Positions 29,839-41,500 of a stretch of DNA of 64,000 nucleotides are shown here, piece after piece; the stretch's first letter is position 1; every line of letters begins with the position of its first letter. This stretch comes from Acanthochromis polyacanthus (lineage: Eukaryota; Chordata; Actinopteri; Pomacentridae). A program made the position numbers and the translations under genes. The DNA lies in the NCBI RefSeq assembly GCF_021347895.1, contig NC_067123.1:36319571-36383570 (forward strand), read 5' to 3'. The notes beneath the pieces were generated by a model. The model worked only from the letters and a program-made list of their open reading frames with translations. It was not told the DNA's origin and made no database searches.

Positions 29839-30002
29839 TTTCAGTCCTGCTTCATGGTTTTTGAAATGTTTAAGGATTTTATATGGAAGCTGGATTTAAA
29901 TTTTCAGAGGAATATGATGCAGATTCTGCACCTAAGGTTGCTTTATGTTGCTTCTCATGTACAGTATATTAAAGTCATACACAAAGTGTAGAAGTACATT
30001 AT

Positions 30003-30485
30003 TTAACACTTGTGTTGTCCTGCGGGTCAAGTTGAAAGATTGAAAATGTGGGGGAAAAAGAATATTTTCACAGTGAAACTTCTGATGGCCACATTTTCAA
30101 CATTTTTGGGAAATTTTTGAACATTTTTTGGTGGAAAAAAAAGAAATGTTAAAAATGTTTCATAAGAACATTCACAAAAAAATCAACCAAAATCCAGCAA
30201 ATTTCACTGGATTTTTTTGTGAATCTTCTTAAAGAAAATATTAGAAGTTTTACTGATATACATATTTTCATTGTAGATTTTTTTAAGGATTTTTTTGGAA
30301 AAAATTTTACTCATTTTTGAAGACATTTACAAGAATTTTCTTGCCAAAAATGGGAGAGATTTTTTTAAATAAAACTTTTAAGGAATTATTGACATTTTCT
30401 TCCTGAAGGTTTTGCCCATTTTTAGAAATTTGGGATTTTTTTTACAGAATTTTTGGCTTTTTTTATGCAGTCCTCCTGTAAATGT
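30003..30485 (+). repeat. TTAA-flanked MITE, copy 4
   Basis: It begins TTAACACTTGTGTTGTCCTGCGGGTCAA and runs through the same TTTTCAC / GAACATTCAC interior as the other copies to a decayed right end (CCTCCTGTAAATGTTTAA). It lies just downstream of the TMEM272-like gene. Confidence 0.65.
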
Positions 30486-30499
30486 TTAATACTTGGTAA

Positions 30500-31440
30500 C
30501 TTACTTCTCTTAAAACTTGTCAAGTGTGTTTTAAAGCAGTTAAATAAGTTTATTTTATGTAAAAGCAACACCTGAATCCAACCTCAGTTGTTCTTCACAG
30601 GTCAAAATAGCCACATCTATGAGCTGCTAAAACCATCACATCCCTCAGATCACATGCTTTGAGCTGACACAATAATAAAACTTTCACCATTTTTAGCCAA
30701 ATAAAATGATGTTCCAGTGGCGACCTAGTATTGAACTCTTCTACATACCTTCTTGACCCAGGTAGTGAGGGAGAGACTAAATTTCATCACGTAAATCTTA
30801 CATGCCTTGCAAAATTTTGCATTTGTAAATGTTAGATTTTTTTTAAGTAATTTCTTATACGATACCTTTTTCTGGGAGTCTTTGAAAGGACTTTTTTTGA
30901 ACAATATGTTTGCCTTTTCTAACACTGTATTGCATTTTATATATATACCAAGTTGTGTTTTTAACTTTTACATTTAATTTTTTTTTATGACACATCTGTT
31001 TAATTTGCTGTTCCGTGAAGCACCTGGTAACTTACATTTAGAAATGCTCTATAAATAAAGATGAGTATTATCATTAGTATTGTGCTTTTTATGGAGTGGA
31101 CATTTACATCTAACCCCTGGGGAAACCTTTGATTTAAAAATCAGTGGTGAAATTAGATATTTGTTCAATCTGTTACAAGTTACAATTTATGTTCATACAC
31201 GCTATATATGTAAAGTATTTCTGTGCTGGTCACTTTTTTAAAACTAATTCAGTATAGATAGATACTTTAACAGCAGCTTGCATACAACAACTAAAATAAC
31301 AAAAAGACAAATATAGGTTGTGTAATTTATATTCATGTTTATGCGTTAAAAATGTCTGATTTCTTTTGATTGTTCACCACTTTAGAACCATAAATATTTC
31401 TGATGATGAAGATGACGTTAGAAAATTTCGAATATGAATG
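30500..31440. other. Intergenic interval between the TMEM272-like gene and mrpl9
   Basis: AT-rich sequence, no gene or clear repeat recognised. Confidence 0.4.
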
Positions 31441-31686
31441 TTTTAATTCGGGCTTTTTTCGGGTCTACTATGCGACCGACGGGGTCCTTCTACGTCACAC
31501 AACAAGCGACCACAGCAGGTTAGCCTTTAGCTAGCATCCATGCTGTCTCTTCTAGCGGTTACGGCGAATTGACAGGAGATTTGGAGGATGAATTGATGTT
31601 GTCGGCGCTGAAACAAACGTAGCTTCGGTCCTCTGGAGAGTTTTTCAGTGAGTTTAAGAGTCGAAGCTGATATTTTTTGGAGGAAC

Positions 31687-34600
31687 ATGTGGAGCTCCGG
31701 CCGCCGTGTCCTTCAGGACCTGCTCAGCCTGTCTTCTGTCAGGAGCTTCTCTCTGAGTCCTGCTCAGGTCAGTGTCTCTGCAACAATCTCAACTAAACAC
31801 CGATGATCTGTGTGTCTCAGTTTGAAGCTTTCGGCTTCACACACCGCAGTGTTACAGTCCTCTCCAACAAATGTCATTAAAAAGTACTCGGAGTTAATGC
31901 TGTGACTTAAAACCGATATTAAAGTGATGCAGGAAAATACATCAGTCCTGTTTAAAGTGATTTATAGACGTGTTGATTTAAATGTGTTTGTTTTTTACAC
32001 GTGGCTAAAGTTAGCTTCTGATTTGACAAGTGTAAATACAGTCATGGATAAAATGATTAGATCAGCCTTGTTTTCTTCAGTTTCTTGTTCATTTTAATGC
32101 CTGGTACAACTAAAGGTACATTTGTTTCGACAAATATAACAACAAAAATTGCTCATAAGAGTTTCATTTAACAGCTGATATCAGACATTTTCTATGGTTT
32201 TCTTGATAACCAAAACCACAAACAGCTTTTAGGATCCCATGATTTCTTTTCTGTCTGTTTCAGTCTCATGATCCACACAGGAGTTAGTACTGATTCAGAA
32301 CCATTGTTCATGACTGCAGCCATGTGTGTTGGCATGCTCTCCACCAGCTTCTGACATTGTTCTGCCGTCACAGCAGCCCATTCCTGTTGCACAAATTCAA
32401 ACAAATTTGCTTTGTTTTGGGGCTTGTGGTTCTCCATTTTGCGTCTGATGATTTTCCACAGGTTTTCAACTGGATTTAGATCTGGTGATTGAGCAGCCAA
32501 GGCATGGTTCCAGTGTTCTGGTTCTCCATCCAGGCTTTAACTGACCTTTCCGTGTGGCAAGGGGCATTATCTTGTTGGAAAATCCAGTCATTGGAGGCAG
32601 GAAAGAGTTTTCCAACTGATGGAAGAAGACCGTTTTCAAGAGTAGTCCTGTACATGACCTGGTTCATTTGCCCTGTTCCACCCAAACTGAAACAACCCCA
32701 GATGGTCACTGATCCACCCCCATGTTGTACTGTAGGAGCAGACAGTCTGGTTTGTAGCTTCTCCAGGCTTCCTCCTAAGCAGTAAGTTGGCTGGAGTGGA
32801 CATCAACTGAACATTGGATTCATCACTGAAGAGAACCTTAGAACAATCATCAACAGTCCAATCCTTGTGATCCCAGCAAACAGTAACCGGGCTTTCCTCT
32901 GCCTTTCCTTGATGAAGGGCTTCTTCCTGCCCTGTGTGACTTCAAACCAGCTTCAACAAGTCGCTTTCCAACTGTCCTTGTCCAACAAATCACATTTCTC
33001 CGGAGTGTTCACTCATTTTTCAGATCTCTGGAGGTCCGAGGATGATTCCTGACACAGGAACGGATGAGTGACGGTCATCTGGTGGTAGAAAGACGTTTCC
33101 TGTTGCCACCAGCTAGCAGTTTGGTAGAACCATGTTGGGCTTGTTTTTTCTTGGTGTGATGAACGGCTGTCTTGGAGATCTTCAGTTTTTTTGGCTACCT
33201 GTCTCTCACTCAAACCAATTTCCAGCAGTACCAAGATGGCTGCTTTTGTGGCTTCACACAATTCTTTAGTTTTTGGCATTATGTGAGAGCTGACAACTTG
33301 TGAGTTGTGCTACGGCTTGAATATTAGCAGGAAACCACTCTAGACCTTTACATGTGCTGTGCTGCTGATGACATGAAATGGCTTGTTATATACTCTGTGA
33401 ATACAATGAAGCTGAAGCATGTCAGATAGGACATAAAGTATGATGGAATCAGCTGAATTTTTTGTCGTGTTCATCGTTTTCTTCAGGTAATATACCTTTA
33501 GTTGTACCAGGCACTGAAATGAACAAGAAATTGAAGAAAACAAGGGTGGTCTAATCATTTTTTGGATGACTGTATGCATCTTTGTTTGACAGCAGACTTA
33601 AGACTTTGTGAAATCATCTCCGGTCGCTTGATTGTTTCCACAGAACACAGTTGTGGTGGAGCGATGGTGGCAGGTGCCTTTGTCCAAAGTCGGCAGCCCT
33701 CCGAGGCTTTACGCTCGAAGGCACAAAATCTACAAGCTGGTCGAAGACACCAAAAACGCTCCAAAGGAGAGGATGGAGCTCATCCTGACTCAGAATGTTC
33801 CCAGTGAGTATCTCCAGAGCCCTGGATGATTTCACAGTTGTCCCAGGAAGGAAAATGTACTAAAATGTTTCTTATGACAGAGCTCGGCGGGCGAGGAGAC
33901 ACCGTGTTCGTGAGGAAGTCTGTCGGCAGAAACAAGCTGCTGCCTGAAGGCCTCGCAGTCTATCCATCACCGGAGAACAAAGCGTTGTTTGCTGAGGAGT
34001 TGAGGGTGTGTACTGAATGTAAAATCCATCATTTATTCTCCACATATCAGACAGCATCGTGTATTCATCATTGTCAACTTTTTGTTTTAATGTGCAGCTT
34101 TTCCATGATGGCAAACTAGAGGACAGAGTCCAAACCCGCACCGGGCAAATGGTGAGTTTTAATCTGCAGAAGATATAAAAAAAAAGTTTTCGGGATTCTC
34201 CTCCCTGTTTAGATCATTCGCTTGAGTCAGAATTAAAAAGTTGGGAAGCAGCAACAGAAGAGCCGTCAGATTTTGAGCAAAGCTTTCCTGCTGTTTCTGC
34301 AGACGGTGGATTTCCTCAAACGCTCCAAGCTGAAGATTCATCAAATGCCCTCTGAAGAATTCCAGGTTAACAAAGAAATCGTCTGCAGACAGTTGGTCAA
34401 GAAGGTACGGCTGGTTTTACGTCTGTTTTCAACCTCACTTTTCTGTTTCTAATTGATTAGAATCATACTGTCATGAAGTGATTCTGCTGAACATAAATTG
34501 TTTGTTGTTTTTAATTAAACCTTCCTTAGCTGGGCGTGGTCGTGCCGCCTCATGCACTGAAGCTTCCATTTGAGTCGGTGAAGGAAGTGGGTGAATACTG

Positions 34601-35526
34601 GTGTGAAATTACGGTAAGAAGTTCTTTTCCTCGTGTCGTCCTGCGGGTCAAAATTGACCCGTTTAGTTTGAAAATGTGGAGAAAAAAAAATATTTTCACA
34701 GTGAAACTTCTGATGTCCACATTTTCAACATTTTTGGGAAATCTTTAAACATTTGATGGAAAAAAAGAAATGTTAAAAATGTTTCTTTAAGAACATTTTT
34801 TTGTGAATGTTCTTAAAGAAAATAGAAGTTTTACTGATATATATGTAATCACTAAATATTTTAGGATTTTTTTGGAAGATGTTTACTCTTTTTTTGAAAA
34901 ATATTTACAAGAATTGTCTTGCCAAATTAGTATTTTTTTTAATAAAAATTCTAAGTAATTATTGGAATTTTCCTCCTGAAGGTTTTGCAAATTTTCAGAA
35001 ATTTGGGGAATTTTTTTGTAGAATTATTATTTTTTTCAGACAAGGAAACAATATTTTTTGTCGCCTGTCAATGAGGACAACAGGAAGGTATAAGTGGGTG
35101 CATCACATACTTCAATTTCTGATCAAACTTTTGCATCAAGTAGAGCTCGTTTGCTTGTCTTTGTGTGATTTCAGTGTGTTTTTTCCGCCTCCAGCAGAAT
35201 GATAACGAGGTGCAGCTGAACTGATGTTCTACAGAACGTCGTGACTCTCGCTCACTCTTTTCTTCCAGGTTAATGGAATGGACACAGTTCGTGTCCCCAT
35301 ATCGCTGGTGCCGTATGAAGACTTCTCTGCGAGCCATCAGAAAATGTTGAAAGAACAAAGGCAGCGGCAGACAGATGTTACAGAAGCTGCTGATGAGGAG
35401 GGCGTTATTTTAAAGGCTGAAGCAGCAGCAGAGAGTGAAGCTGCTAAAGAGACTGCTGCTGAGGAAACTGTAGGAACGACACAAGAACCACCAGCAACAC
35501 CGAGTGAAGACCCGAAAACCAAGTAA
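31687..35526 (+). CDS. mrpl9: Mitochondrial large-subunit ribosomal protein L9 (bL9m)
   Basis: This is a component of the mitochondrial 39S ribosomal subunit. Exons are 31687-31767, 33644-33803, 33881-34005, 34098-34151, 34303-34404, 34530-34613 and 35269-35526; phases agree and give 287 residues ending at TAA. The first exon encodes an Arg/Ser-rich, acid-poor leader ([20 protein letters not shown]) expected for mitochondrial import. Family blocks are [15 protein letters not shown], the [11 protein letters not shown] segment, [19 protein letters not shown] (the bL9 fold with GxGD and KxGxxRNxLLP), [24 protein letters not shown] and [17 protein letters not shown]. The C-terminal tail is Glu/Ala-rich and longer than in human. 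Intron 1 holds a Tc1 element and intron 6 a MITE. Confidence 0.95.
32039..33572 (-). mobile_element. Decayed Tc1-type transposon in mrpl9 intron 1
   Basis: A TA dinucleotide flanks both ends (32037-32038 and 33573-33574). Terminal inverted repeats of about 77 bp are 32039-32115 and 33496-33572; both start CAGTCAT and share TTGTTTTCTTCA and GCCTGGTACAACTAAAGGTA. The size, 1534 bp, fits a full-length Tc1 element. The repeats differ at several sites, so the insertion is older than the one at 54795-56429. Confidence 0.85.
32192..33279 (-). pseudogene. Tc1-type transposase pseudogene
   Basis: On the minus strand a frame starts at 33279 ([20 protein letters not shown], a paired-type helix-turn-helix start), shifts frame near 33190, and is recognisable again as [18 protein letters not shown] and [18 protein letters not shown] (second Asp) and then [18 protein letters not shown] (third acidic residue). 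Frameshifts separate these blocks, so no active protein is made. It is the coding part of the element that surrounds it. Confidence 0.82.
34628..35091 (+). repeat. mrpl9: TTAA-type MITE, copy 5, in mrpl9 intron 6
   Basis: It begins CTCGTGTCGTCCTGCGGGTCAAAATTGACCCG and ends CAATGAGGACAACAGGAAGG. The TTAA on each side is no longer intact. The palindromic GGGTCAAAATTGACCC near the left end is kept here best. Confidence 0.65.
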
Positions 35527-35699
35527 AGGACTTTAAATGAGCGTATTTGTAGAACCACAGAGGATATTGTTGCCTGTAATACACGTACAAACATCACAAA
35601 GATTGTGAGTTTTATGGAGGACAAATGTAACAACTGAATCCCTGTAATGTTGGTTGTGAGTGCATCATTAAAATGTAATACGCAAGAATACATTTTTTA

Positions 35700-36640
35700 T
35701 TCAATTTCGGCTCAATGATGTGGAAAATCAAAGGTTATCTACGGTTTTATGGTGATGGGAAGAAACAGTGTTGTGTTGAAGGGAACTATGGTCGGCTTCC
35801 ATGTAGCTTACAATACAAAACCTGATTAGTTTACTGTATGAAATACCTGCATTAGAGTTGTTGCAGAAATTTTACTCTTAGTCCTTCGAAGTTTGCTGTA
35901 GTGGGGTGTTTACTGGTATTCCGGCATACAGTGGGCTTCCCAACACGGAGCATGAGTCTGTGATGGTAAACTGACCCAGAACATTTGCAAGAGGACACAA
36001 TTTATAGGGATGTCAGAGGGTGAATAGTGGTTAATTTGCATATGGTTGCTAATCAGTAACAGAGGGTAAGTAGACAACAAAGAACAAAAGGTGGTTGAAT
36101 CTAGAGGTCTGACAGACAGTAACAAATAAAAGAATTGTGGGAAATGGAATGAAGGGGTGACACGTGAGTGTGTTGTTTTCTTAATCAGAGTTGTAGTGGC
36201 TAAAAGGGAGAAGCTTATTGAACATATAATTAAATATAATTTGAGTTTCATTTTAATATGATGACCTAAGATGTGCATACATATTGATAAAAAGGTGTAG
36301 CTGCCCTTTAACGTCTCAAGCGCAGACGCAGATGTTTTGTTTACCCTTCGTTTTACGGCAGTGTCAGTCTGTGCTCGATAGTGAGAGAAGCATAGTTTTC
36401 TTACCTGCGTTCACAAAAAGGTACAGTAAGTGTATTAGCCAGCCACACTTTTCCTGCCTGTCGAATTATATTTTTGGGAACAAAATAAACCGGAGAGTTT
36501 ATATTTTTTCCTTTTATCACGACATGTCCGGAGTGGATTTGGTGGATTGTGTAGCTGGGCTAACCGGGAACATTGCATGTGAAAGTAGTTTTTTGCTAAC
36601 GGGACTCGGTGTAAGTTAATGCAAATCTTCACAAGACATA
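35700..36640. other. mrpl9: Intergenic interval downstream of mrpl9
   Basis: The mrpl9 3' UTR probably ends near 35690 (ATTAAA at about 35666). No other gene was recognised; an open frame at 36284-36619 has no family signature. Confidence 0.4.
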
Positions 36641-36659
36641 AACCTCTACAAGAGTAAAA

Positions 36660-37020
36660 CTAGCAATAACAAGAAAAGCACTCAGAGCGCAGTACTCCGC
36701 CAAGGCTGCTCAGTCGTATCATTTCTGACGGATAAGTCCTCAGAGGTGGATTTGTAGTAGGATCACAATCATGTGATCGTTGGCAAGCAGCTGACTTACT
36801 GTTCACTTGTTGTCATAGTTACAGTGTCGCCATCTCTCAATGATACCGAAATCTTTAGCAAATCCGTGGTCCAGACTATAAACCGCATTACTGCCAAAAT
36901 CTTGGTCCTTGTGTCTTTTCTGACCTTCCCTGAAATTTTCATCCAAATCTGTTTGTTCATTTTTGAGTAATGTTGCTAACAGACAGACAGACAAACGTAC
37001 GGTGATTGTCGCATAACACC
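36660..37020 (+). repeat. Dispersed repeat ending in (CAGA)n-rich text
   Basis: The phrases GCAGTACTCCGCCAAGGCTGCTCAG, TGAAATTTTCATCCAAATCTGTT and GCTAACAGACAGACAGACAAAC follow each other in the order seen in a common fish interspersed repeat. The class is not certain, and the boundaries are approximate. Confidence 0.5.
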
Positions 37021-38517
37021 ATGTTTTTTGGGTCATAATAACTGTCAGTAGACATTCAAAGGTTTGGAGTGAGGAGAGGCAACAAATTTATTCATCAGTT
37101 TCAACTGCACAACACACAAAACAGAAGGTAAACAAAGAGGGGCGCTTTGAGCAAGGCCAATAAATACCGCTAGTGGCCGAATTTGGAATGTGAGAGCCAA
37201 TAAAAACCTGCAAACACAGGTGTGTGTTTTGCTAGTTTTGACATGACGCCTGCTGAAGATTTTAATGAGTTTAAGCTTTATTCTCAAACACAAAGTGGAG
37301 CGAGTTACTTCTGGTAAACACACCTTCTCAGAAGCTCTGCAGGTTAACTAAAGTCTAAACGCTGTTTCTACCAAACAGATAAATCTTTGAGGCAGGTGCA
37401 GCGACCCACCACCACCTGCAGCAGTTCACATTTGGAGGAGTTACGGTTCAAACTGGCTCATGAGTTCATGTTGCTACATGTTGAGAACTAGTAGAACATT
37501 GATAGAGTGTGGTCTACTTAAAAGAGAGAAAAGATGGAGGTAAAATAAACGTCAGTGCCTCGGTACCTATAGAAAAGTTCTATTCTTCAAAGCTGGAGAA
37601 AACGGCAGCATCTTGTCTGACCTTTAGACACACTTCATTGCTTTTTTCTCCTAATAACGCCTTGTGCAGCCAAAACAGTCGAGAATAAATCAGACATACT
37701 GAAATCAAAGTGGAGCATTCAAGAGAAAACAGTAAAACTCTAGCACTCTCAGAGCATAAAATATCAACTTGAAATGAGCTTTCTGTCTAACAGGTAATCA
37801 TTCGGTTATTTATGAGGTAAAACTAAGGTAAAGTTCCTATTTAATGTGAAAAATCAGACACATTTCTGATCTTTAATGCAGCTAAAGAACCAGCTGAAAA
37901 TAAAGTTCATGTTTGGTTCTCTGGCAATTCAGTTTCCAGCTGGAAGAAGTGAAAATAGACAAACCAAGACATGGAAAAACCTTTTTCTCTCTATGGAGCT
38001 ACTGCAACATTCTTATTCTATCAACATATAAATATGTAACGGCTTTCTTATGCTTCGGCTCATTTCTCACTGAATAATTCCCAGAGAACCAGACCTTTTT
38101 GTAGATTCATGTTTTTAACCACAAAACAAACCTCAGAGTACACCATGAAAAGGAAGCATACACATTCAAAGGAAGAACATTTATAATGGCCACTTCAGGG
38201 TCACGGTACATCTTTTCTGCCACTGATTATCCTTAAAAATACTGGTACATTGCAATGAAGGTACTGTGCCTATGTTCGCTGTAAATGACAGGAGAGAATC
38301 AGGGCTGACTGGATTTAAGATTTCAGAGTGACGTTTTAACAAAGGAGCAAAAGGAACTACTGAATATTCAACACAAATACAGGAAGAAGAATCTGGATTT
38401 AGATTTGGATACTTTTTGTTCCGAATTTTCCCTTTGTGTAGGTAAATCTGGGATGTTCTACTCTAACTTCTGACGTGTTGTTTCCGTTTGCCACCAGTAA
38501 GTCCACAGTTGTGACAT

Positions 38518-41500
38518 CTAGAAACCGTATTTGGCCTGGGTCTGCCGGCGGGTTAGCTTGTTGTCTGCCCAGCTGTTCTTCAGCTCTAGCTCACGTTCCT
38601 TCGCCTGGAAACAGAGCAAAATTCTTGGTAAATTGAACCAGTTTTTTAAAGAAAAACAATAGATCCAATCTGCTCACCACACCGGATCAGTGAATGCTAT
38701 GCAGGTCTAACTATGGGGGCTTTAGACTAGGAGAGATTTCAGGGGAAAATCTCTATTTATAGAGAAGCCAAAGGCCTGAATATGCAGTCAAGTGTACGAA
38801 CAATGTGACTAAATCCCCTCCCAGCGAGCTGATCAGACCATCAGCGGGTTGTATAAATAAAACTTGCGGTGTGATCCAAGAAAAACACTCCAAATGATTC
38901 ACTGATTAGCCGATTGCACCGAAATCCAAACAGGAAAGTACCGGCAAAGTTTACAGGAGCTTTTTTGCTAAATCTTTTGTACTTTGTAGTCGACACAAAG
39001 CTTGAGGTTAGCTCTGTGCAAACAAGGAATGTATAAACTTGCCGTAGTAAGAGTACATTACAGTAAGAGTACAAATCATTTATGAACCTCACAGGTCCAG
39101 AGTTGTGCCCCTTATCAGCAAATTAATAATGTCTCATATGTGGTCGTAATGGGCTGCTTTTCAGTCTCTATTTCAAATTAGTTTCATTGTCTGACAACAG
39201 AAACAGAAAATACGTAGCTGATAACACTTTTATTGGTAATTCAATCGTATTAAAATCTCGTACATGTGAGCACAGATAGCAGGAGAGAAGCAAACAAATG
39301 TAAACACTGAGCAAGTTTAGTTTGCACTGAACAAAACAAAGTAGCCTGCACAGTCCTTAAGTTTCCACCATTTGTGAATGTCAATGAGCTCGAGAAATTC
39401 TGCAAATTCTGAAACTCAAAGCTAATTGTAACATGAGCCAGATTCACCACACAATGCATTAACACTGAGGATTTTCCAGTTGTTGCGGGTCATTTGGATT
39501 GCATTAAAAAAAAAAACACTGAGTCTTCAGTTCCTCAGATGCTGGGAGTGCAGGAAGACACTTCTGTTCACTCGTGCAGCCACCAGCAGAGCATTTGGTT
39601 GCATTTTAGAGCTAGCAGACGCAACTTTAGACCGTAAATAAACTGGTGGACTATAAGGCAGCTGCTCATTCTGAATAGACAGGCAGTCAGAAGGGCAGGA
39701 TTATACCAAGTTTAAGCTAGACCACGATTGGTTCCTTAGCTGGAATGTAGCAGCTCAGTAAAAGCTTGTAAAGTTTGGAGGCTATTAAGATGTGGAGGGG
39801 CTTGAAGAGGGGCAGACGTGAATGTCTTCATATGTTTTTACTGTACACCCCCAAGTTCTATACATTTATATCAACCACTAAACACACAGAAAGTGTACTT
39901 TCATGTCAGGGGAGCTTCGGGTCAGTCTTCAATCGCACGCTCTTTTTTTCCAAGTTATTATGTTTGTGTTCAGTTACAGCCACAACATTTGATTGAACTC
40001 TGAATTCCTACTCCTTAAACTTCCCCCAGCAGAAGAAAACACCTGGAAATGACTAAATCATCTCATTTATAGGTGAATATTGCCACACCAGAAACCCAAT
40101 ATCAAATATAAGACATGATCCTTTAAAGGTCTGGATAAACATCCGTGAGGCGATCACAGCATGATGAAATTTACATCATACAAATGCTGAAAGTGTAGTC
40201 TGAGCTTTAGCTTCACTCACCTGATGAATGAGATACGTTATCTGGTGTTTGCGTCGCTGTTGTCCTGTAGGTTGCTCTCCTTTTTTCTGCACACAGGTCA
40301 AGAAAAGCAGAGGTCATGTTGAGCTACATTACAAAGTTTTCCTGCTTATAATTAGGAAACAGAAATAAGTCATTTCCTCTGAAAGAGTACTGCATGATTC
40401 ATTTCTACAAAGTCACAGCACACCCTGGTTTTACTTGTTGTCTGACTCTCCTTACATCATTTCTGTAACAACACAGCAAGTATCGAGTACATTTATTTTT
40501 TCTTTAACAGACACCTCAATAGTCAGAGCTTCCCTCTTAAATGTTCCAATTATAGGTCATATAATATTTTACAGCTGGAGGGCTTTAGGTGTTCCCAGTC
40601 TGAACTGAGTGTAAATCCATACCACAGAAAAAATACATGATCTTCCTGTTGTGAAATCTAACACATAAACCCCTCTTAAGCTCAGAAAACCAAGCTGCAA
40701 ATACTCTCACACCCAACCCTGTCTATTTAGGGCCTTTTATGTAAAACATGCAGCCATCACGGTGACAGAAAGCTGCTCAGGTCACCTTGCTAAAGGACTG
40801 GCGGTTCTGTTTTTCCTCCGACATGCTCTTGGTCATCCACTGCTGGTTCCCACTCAGCTGATCGTCCCCTTTGATCTCCAGAAACTTCACCTCCTCTTTG
40901 CCTCGGTTTCTCTTCCCCTGCAGCCGCATGAACTACAAGACAGGAGGGCAGTTAAAGAACAGACTTACTTTATTAAGTAGAGAAACAAAAGAATGATGAC
41001 CAGACAAAGACAAGGTGCAAAACTAGCGATATTTAACCCACTTAAAAAGTGTCAAGGAAAGAGCAAAATGAAGCATCTTACCGCTTCATCATCAAACATG
41101 GCGGAGTGACCGGGCTCCTCAGCTTCCGTGGATCCAGGGTTGGGATCTTGGTAGTATGGCTCATTATAGTATCCCTGTTCACAGAAAACAATGGCTGGGA
41201 TGTCATTCTATGTTTGAGTTCATTAATGTTGGTTTACATCCATTTTGTCAAAATTATCACATTTCTGACATGTGCAGTGACAGCTCTGGTTTTTCTGTAA
41301 CACTTGTGTTGTCCTGCGGGTCAAACTGACCGGTTTTAAAGTTTGGAAATGTGGAAAAAATATATATTTTCACAGTGAAAACTTAATTTTCAACATTTTT
41401 GGGGAAATTTTTGAAGATTTTCTGGTGGGGAAAAAAAGAAATGTTCCAAAAATGTTTCTTTAAGAACATTCACAAAAAAAAAAAAAAAAATCAAGATTTT

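Noticed and set aside
34879..35202. 107-codon plus-strand open frame in mrpl9 intron 6
   Set aside because: It lies in the TTAA MITE, is Phe/Asn-rich low complexity, and is not shared by the other copies.
36284..36619. 111-codon plus-strand open frame between mrpl9 and prcc
   Set aside because: No recognisable domain, no splice or promoter context, close to a dispersed repeat.
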